From Acidobacteria bacterium Mor1 (lineage in GTDB: Bacteria; Acidobacteriota; Polarisedimenticolia; Polarisedimenticolales; Polarisedimenticolaceae), in contig CP011806.1 of the NCBI GenBank assembly GCA_001664505.1, positions 2,845,263-2,909,262 on the forward strand: 64,000 nucleotides of DNA, in the 5' to 3' direction. Within the stretch, counting starts at the first letter, position 1. Each line of letters opens with the position of its first letter. The notes beneath the pieces are model-generated. The model was given only the letters and a program-made list of their open reading frames with translations. It was not told where the DNA came from and ran no database searches. Made by a program: the position numbers and the translations under genes. Positions 59,776 through 64,000 of the stretch are shown in pieces.

Positions 59776-60968
59776 AGCGCCCCCTCGCCATCCTCCTGCC
59801 GCTGTTGATCGTCGCGCTGGGTCTCGCCGGCGCCTGGGCGATGTTCGCCACCCGTCCCGAAGCCAAGACCCAGATCCCCGAGACACCGGCTCCGCTCGTC
59901 AGGGTGCACCCGGTCGTGCTCGAGGACGTTCAGCTGCGGGTCGCGAGCCAGGGCACCGTGACTCCGCGCACCGAGAGCACCCTGACCGCCGAGGTCAGCG
60001 GCCGGGTGATCGAGGTCGCTCCATCCTTCGAGTCCGGCGGCTTCTTCGAGAAGGGCCAGACTCTGCTTCGCATCGAACCCTTCGACTACGAGCAGGCGGT
60101 GATTCGCGCCGAGGCCGAAGTCGCCCAGGCCCGGCTGGCCATCGCCCAGGAAGAGGCCGAGGCCGAGGTCGCCCGGCGGGAATGGGAATCGCTGGGTGAA
60201 GGGGAAGCGCCGCCGCTGACCCGGCGGGCGCCGCAACTGGCCCGGGCCCGGGCCGCGCTCCAGGCCGCCGAGGCGGCGCTGTCTCAGGCGAAGCGCAATC
60301 TGGAACGGACTGCCGTGCGCGCCCCCTACGCCGGCCGCGTGCGCAGCAAGCAGGTGGATGTCGGCCAGTTCGTCACCGCCAACGTCGTGCTCGCCACCCT
60401 CTACGCCGTGGACTATGCCGAGGTCCGATTGCCGCTGGCCGACAAGGACCTGGCCTTCCTCGACGTGCCCTACGGCTACCGGGGTGAAGGCGCGCGGAAC
60501 GGCCCGCGGGTCCAACTCAAGACCGAGTTCGCCGGCGCGGAACATGCCTGGGAAGGGCGCATCGTCCGCACCGAAGGGGAGATCGATCCCCAGAGCCGCC
60601 TGGTCCACGTGGTCGCCCGGATCAAAAACCCCTACGGCCGCGGAAAGAGTGGTGACCGCCCTCCGCTGTCGGTCGGCATGTACGTCGAGGCCGCCATCGA
60701 GGGACGCCTGTTCGAGGATGTGGCGGCGATTCCCCGGGGCGCGCTCCGCGAGGGAGACCGGGTGCTGGTGGTCGACGCAGACAACCGCCTCCGCTTCCGG
60801 GAGGTCGACGTGCTGCGCACCGACGCCACTACCGCGTTGATCCGTTCCGGGCTGCGCGGGGGCGAGCAGGTCTGCCTGTCGAACATCGGCGCAGTCACCG
60901 ACGGGATGAAGGTCAGCGTCTCCGACGCGCCCGAGACCGAGCCGGTCCGGTCCAGGGAGGCTGCATGA
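59772..60968 (+). CDS. RND-type periplasmic adaptor (membrane fusion protein)
   Basis: A 398-residue adaptor with an N-terminal anchor or signal (AILLPLLIVALGLAGAWAMFA). It has the usual lipoyl half-motif VASQGTVTPRTESTLTAEVSGRVIEV, a coiled-coil hairpin rich in Ala/Glu (about residues 105-185), then AVRAPYAGRVRSKQVDVGQFV and a beta-barrel ending GLRGGEQVCLSNIGAVTDGM. It links the RND pump to the outer-membrane factor. Stop and start codons overlap those of its neighbours. Confidence 0.93.
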   Translation: MKRPLAILLPLLIVALGLAGAWAMFATRPEAKTQIPETPAPLVRVHPVVLEDVQLRVASQGTVTPRTESTLTAEVSGRVIEVAPSFESGGFFEKGQTLLRIEPFDYEQAVIRAEAEVAQARLAIAQEEAEAEVARREWESLGEGEAPPLTRRAPQLARARAALQAAEAALSQAKRNLERTAVRAPYAGRVRSKQVDVGQFVTANVVLATLYAVDYAEVRLPLADKDLAFLDVPYGYRGEGARNGPRVQLKTEFAGAEHAWEGRIVRTEGEIDPQSRLVHVVARIKNPYGRGKSGDRPPLSVGMYVEAAIEGRLFEDVAAIPRGALREGDRVLVVDADNRLRFREVDVLRTDATTALIRSGLRGGEQVCLSNIGAVTDGMKVSVSDAPETEPVRSREAA

Positions 60969-63900
60969 ACCGCATGATCTCCTGGTTCGCCGGCAACTCC
61001 GTTGCCGCCAACGTGTTGATGATCCTGATCCTGGCCGCGGGCCTGATCACCGCGTTCACCATCACCCTCGAGGTCTTCCCCGAGATCTCGATGGACATGA
61101 TCACGGTGACCGTCGAATACCCCGGCGCCGCTCCCGAGGAGGTCGAGGAAGCGGTCTGCGCGCGAATCGAGGAAGCGGTCGACGGGTTGGAGGGCATCAA
61201 GAAGATCACGTCGACGGCCAACGAGAACGTGGGCATGGTGCGCATCCAGCTGGAGATCGGCGCCGACCTGCGGGATGTGCTGGACGACGTCAAGAACCGG
61301 GTCGACGGCATTACCAGCTTCCCCGCCGAGACCGAAGAGCCGGTGATCCAGGAGCTGGACAATCGCCAGCAGGTGATCAACATCGCGCTCTACGGCGACA
61401 TCGAGGAGAAGCCGCTGCGCCAACTGGGCGACCGGGTTCGCGACGACCTCGCCGCCCTCGACGGGATCACCCTGGTCAGCCTGGTCAACGCCCGGCCCTA
61501 CGAGATCTCGATCGAGGTTTCTGAGGACGACCTGCGCCGCCACGGCCTGACCATGAGCCGCATCGCCGACGCGGTGCGCCGCTCTTCGGTCGACCTTCCC
61601 GGCGGGTCGGTCCGCACCGAGGGAGGCGAGATCCTGCTGCGCACCATCGGCGAGGCGGAGGTCGGCCGGGAATTCGAACAGATCGTGCTCCTGACCCGGC
61701 CCGACGGCACCCAGCTGCGGGTCGGCGACGTGGCCGAGGTGCGGGACGGTTTCGCCGAAACCGATCAATCGAGCCTGTTCGACGAACGCCCGGCGGTGAT
61801 CCTCGAGGTGTTCCGCACCGGCGACCAGAACGCGCTGGAAGTCGCGGACAAGGTCAACCGCTACATCGAGGAATCGGTGGCGTGGCTGCCCCCCGGCATG
61901 CGCATGGCGCCCTGGAACGACAACTCGATCATCCTGCAGCAGCGGCTCAATCTGCTGCTGTCCAACGGCCTCCTGGGATTCATCCTGGTCTTCATCGTGC
62001 TGGCGCTGTTCCTGCGATTCCGCCTGGCGTTCTGGGTCAGCCTCGGCATCCCGATCTCGTTCCTCGGCGCGCTGTGGATGCTGCCGATGGTCGACGTGAC
62101 CATCAACATGCTTTCGATGTTCGCCTTCATCGTCGTGCTCGGCATCGTGGTCGACGACGCGATCATCGTCGGCGAGAACATCTACTCCCATCAGCAGCGT
62201 GGGGCGGGTGGACTGCGCGGTGCGATCTCCGGCGCCCAGGAGGTGGGTAAGCCGGTCGTCTTCGCCATCCTGACGACCATCGCCGCCTTCGCCCCGTTGA
62301 TGGCGATCGAGGGCACCATGGGCAAGTTCATGCGCGTGGTCCCGCTGGTGGTGATCCCCTGCCTCGTGTTCTCGTTGATCGAGTCGCTGCTGATTCTTCC
62401 GGCGCACCTGTCTCACCGGAAGGAGATCGCCGACGCCGACCGCAACGCCTTCTCCCGGGCCTGGAGACGGTTCCAGGGACGCTTCGCCGACGGGCTGATG
62501 ACCGCGGTGCGGCGTTTCTACGCTCCCGGGCTCGAGATCGCGATCCGCTGGCGCTACGTCACCGTCGCCCTCGGGATCGCGACCCTTTCGCTGACCATGG
62601 GCCTGTGGGCCGGCAAGTACGTCGGCTTCGTCTTCTTCCCCGACGTGCCGGCGGACTTCCTGACCGCCGGCGTGACCATGCCTCTCGGCACTCCGGTGGA
62701 AACCACCGCCCAGGCGGCGGACCGGATCGAACGGAGCGCCGCGCGGCTGCGCCAGGAAGTGCTGGACGAAACCGGCGAGGATGTGGTGGTCCACACCCTG
62801 ACCGCCATCGGCTCCCAACCGACCGCCGAGCAGCAGGCGCGCAACGGCGGACAGATCGGAACGACGGTCTCGGCGGGGCATGTCGCCGAGGTCACCATCG
62901 AACTGACCCCTTCAGAAGGCCGGGCCATCGACTCCGACTACCTGGTCAACCGCTGGCGTGAACTCACCGGCGCGATCCCCGACGCCGAGGAGGTGGTCTT
63001 CGGTGCCAGCATCTTCTCCGCCGGCGAACCGATCAACGTGCAGCTCGCCGGCCCGGACATTCAGCAGCTCGAGGCAGCCGCCGAAGAGCTCAAGAGAAAG
63101 CTCGCCGGTTACGACGGGGTCTACGAGATCGCCGACTCCTTCCTCGAGGGCAAGCGCGAACTGAAACTGGGCATCCGGCCCCAGGCGGAGTTGGTCGGGC
63201 TGAGCATGTCCGACCTGGGCCGCCAGGTGCGCCAGGCGTTCTACGGGGAAGAGGCCCAACGTATCCAGCGGGGCCGGGATGAACTCAAGGTCATGGTGCG
63301 CTACCCCGAGGCGGAGCGTCGCTCCCTGGACGATGTGGAGAGCATGCGCATCCGCACCGCCACCGGGCTCGAGGTCCCCTTCTCCGAGGTGGCCGACGTC
63401 GAGGCGGGCCGCGGCTACGCCACGATCACCCGGGTCGACCGGCGGCGGGCGATCAACGTCACCGCCGACGTCGACGAATCCCTGACCAACGCCTCCGACG
63501 TGCTGGCCGATCTGGGCGAGGGGTTCCTGCCCCAGCTGACCGACCGTTACGTCGGCATGACCTTCTCGTTCGAAGGGCAGAACGCGGAACAACGGGACAC
63601 CATGGCAGGGCTGTTCGTCGGTCTGATCCTGGCCTCGATCGGCATCTACGCGCTGCTCGCGATCCCGTTGCGGTCGTACATCCAACCGGCGCTGATCATG
63701 GCGGCGATCCCCTTCGGCCTGGTCGGCGCGGTCTGGGGACACGTGATCATGGGGATGGATCTGACGATCCTCTCGATGTTCGGCATCGTGGCCCTGGCCG
63801 GGGTCGTGGTCAACGACAGCCTGGTGATGGTCGACTTCATCAACCGCTACCGCGAGGAGCACGGCTCGCTGCACGATGCGGTGCGGGAGGCGGGCGTCGC

Positions 63901-64000
63901 CCGTTTCCGGCCGATCCTGCTGACCTCGCTGACCACCTTCGTCGGGCTGAGCCCGCTGATGTTCGAAGAGAGCATGCAGGCGCGCTTCCTGATCCCGATG
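60965..64000 (+). CDS. RND efflux transporter permease, partial
   Basis: The first 1012 codons are present; the gene runs off the right edge. Features are the N-terminal helix (MNRMISWFAGNSVAANVLMILILAAG), porter domains with VTVEYPGAAPEEVEEAV, TM4 with GIVVDDAIIVGENI (the proton-relay Asp pair), and TM10 with GVVVNDSLVMVDFINRYRE, where the relay Lys of AcrB-type pumps is replaced by Asn. This places it closer to the broader HAE-type exporters without the AcrB lysine. Substrate cannot be deduced; drugs, lipids or metals are all possible. It is coupled to the adaptor by ATGA. Confidence 0.95.
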   Translation, partial: MNRMISWFAGNSVAANVLMILILAAGLITAFTITLEVFPEISMDMITVTVEYPGAAPEEVEEAVCARIEEAVDGLEGIKKITSTANENVGMVRIQLEIGADLRDVLDDVKNRVDGITSFPAETEEPVIQELDNRQQVINIALYGDIEEKPLRQLGDRVRDDLAALDGITLVSLVNARPYEISIEVSEDDLRRHGLTMSRIADAVRRSSVDLPGGSVRTEGGEILLRTIGEAEVGREFEQIVLLTRPDGTQLRVGDVAEVRDGFAETDQSSLFDERPAVILEVFRTGDQNALEVADKVNRYIEESVAWLPPGMRMAPWNDNSIILQQRLNLLLSNGLLGFILVFIVLALFLRFRLAFWVSLGIPISFLGALWMLPMVDVTINMLSMFAFIVVLGIVVDDAIIVGENIYSHQQRGAGGLRGAISGAQEVGKPVVFAILTTIAAFAPLMAIEGTMGKFMRVVPLVVIPCLVFSLIESLLILPAHLSHRKEIADADRNAFSRAWRRFQGRFADGLMTAVRRFYAPGLEIAIRWRYVTVALGIATLSLTMGLWAGKYVGFVFFPDVPADFLTAGVTMPLGTPVETTAQAADRIERSAARLRQEVLDETGEDVVVHTLTAIGSQPTAEQQARNGGQIGTTVSAGHVAEVTIELTPSEGRAIDSDYLVNRWRELTGAIPDAEEVVFGASIFSAGEPINVQLAGPDIQQLEAAAEELKRKLAGYDGVYEIADSFLEGKRELKLGIRPQAELVGLSMSDLGRQVRQAFYGEEAQRIQRGRDELKVMVRYPEAERRSLDDVESMRIRTATGLEVPFSEVADVEAGRGYATITRVDRRRAINVTADVDESLTNASDVLADLGEGFLPQLTDRYVGMTFSFEGQNAEQRDTMAGLFVGLILASIGIYALLAIPLRSYIQPALIMAAIPFGLVGAVWGHVIMGMDLTILSMFGIVALAGVVVNDSLVMVDFINRYREEHGSLHDAVREAGVARFRPILLTSLTTFVGLSPLMFEESMQARFLIPM

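Overview
The window is a GC-rich stretch (about two thirds G+C) of a Gram-negative, aerobically respiring bacterium. Several features point to Acidobacteriota, perhaps a Thermoanaerobaculia-like lineage. These are a CadC-type winged-helix regulator fused to TPRs, a very large exported VWFA protein, a MopE-like metal-binding protein, many lipoproteins, and an alternative complex III operon joined to an A2-type caa3 oxidase. No rRNA, tRNA, CRISPR array, phage or insertion sequence was seen, so the assignment rests on gene content alone. The window looks like ordinary chromosome.

Layout. 0-9 kb holds envelope and exported proteins: a partial MopE-like protein, a wHTH-TPR membrane regulator, a DUF1579-like protein, a VWFA protein, a DUF3465 protein, an exported HEAYGH protein and an Asp-box sialidase-like lipoprotein. 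9-14 kb is a TRAP transporter locus. Its binding protein is separated from the inverted DctQ/DctM genes by a pentapeptide-repeat ion channel and an HDOD protein. 14-18 kb carries a LolA-like exported protein, a LysE exporter, a 545-base gap with a cloverleaf-like fold, and a 4-hydroxy-2-oxoglutarate aldolase/PLP ammonia-lyase pair. 18-30 kb has respiratory assembly genes mixed with others: heme A synthase, an HslV-like Ntn hydrolase, a Coa1-like protein, an aminotransferase, a cysteine-free lipoprotein copy of the ActB molybdopterin-like domain, SCO, ferrochelatase and heme O synthase. 30-37 kb contains two minus-strand operons. One is light- or stress-like (photolyase-like protein, SGNH hydrolase, SDR/DUF2867) and the other is TetR-PPOX-DUF1835. 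37-41 kb has a Cys-rich exported protein, a lipoprotein, an M32 carboxypeptidase and a YjbR protein. 41-55 kb is one long minus-strand operon, actABCDEF, a small membrane protein, sco, coxB, coxA, coxC, a subunit IV and a second subunit III. 55-64 kb has an exported protein, an amidohydrolase lipoprotein and a TetR-controlled RND efflux operon running off the right edge.

How it fits together. Ferrochelatase, CtaB and CtaA make heme, heme O and heme A. Two SCO proteins and a Coa1-like protein would serve copper delivery and oxidase assembly. The 13-gene operon builds a quinol:cytochrome c oxidoreductase (ACIII) coupled to a cytochrome c oxidase whose subunit II carries its own heme c. Several subunits of this chain have His-rich tails or loops.

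Two window-wide signals stand out. First, short degenerate tandem repeats (10-16 bp units) are anchored on stop codons, each locus with its own unit. Second, -10-like hexamers sit 6-10 bases before start codons that lack a Shine-Dalgarno sequence, suggesting leaderless transcripts for several first genes, including actA, ctaA and hemH.
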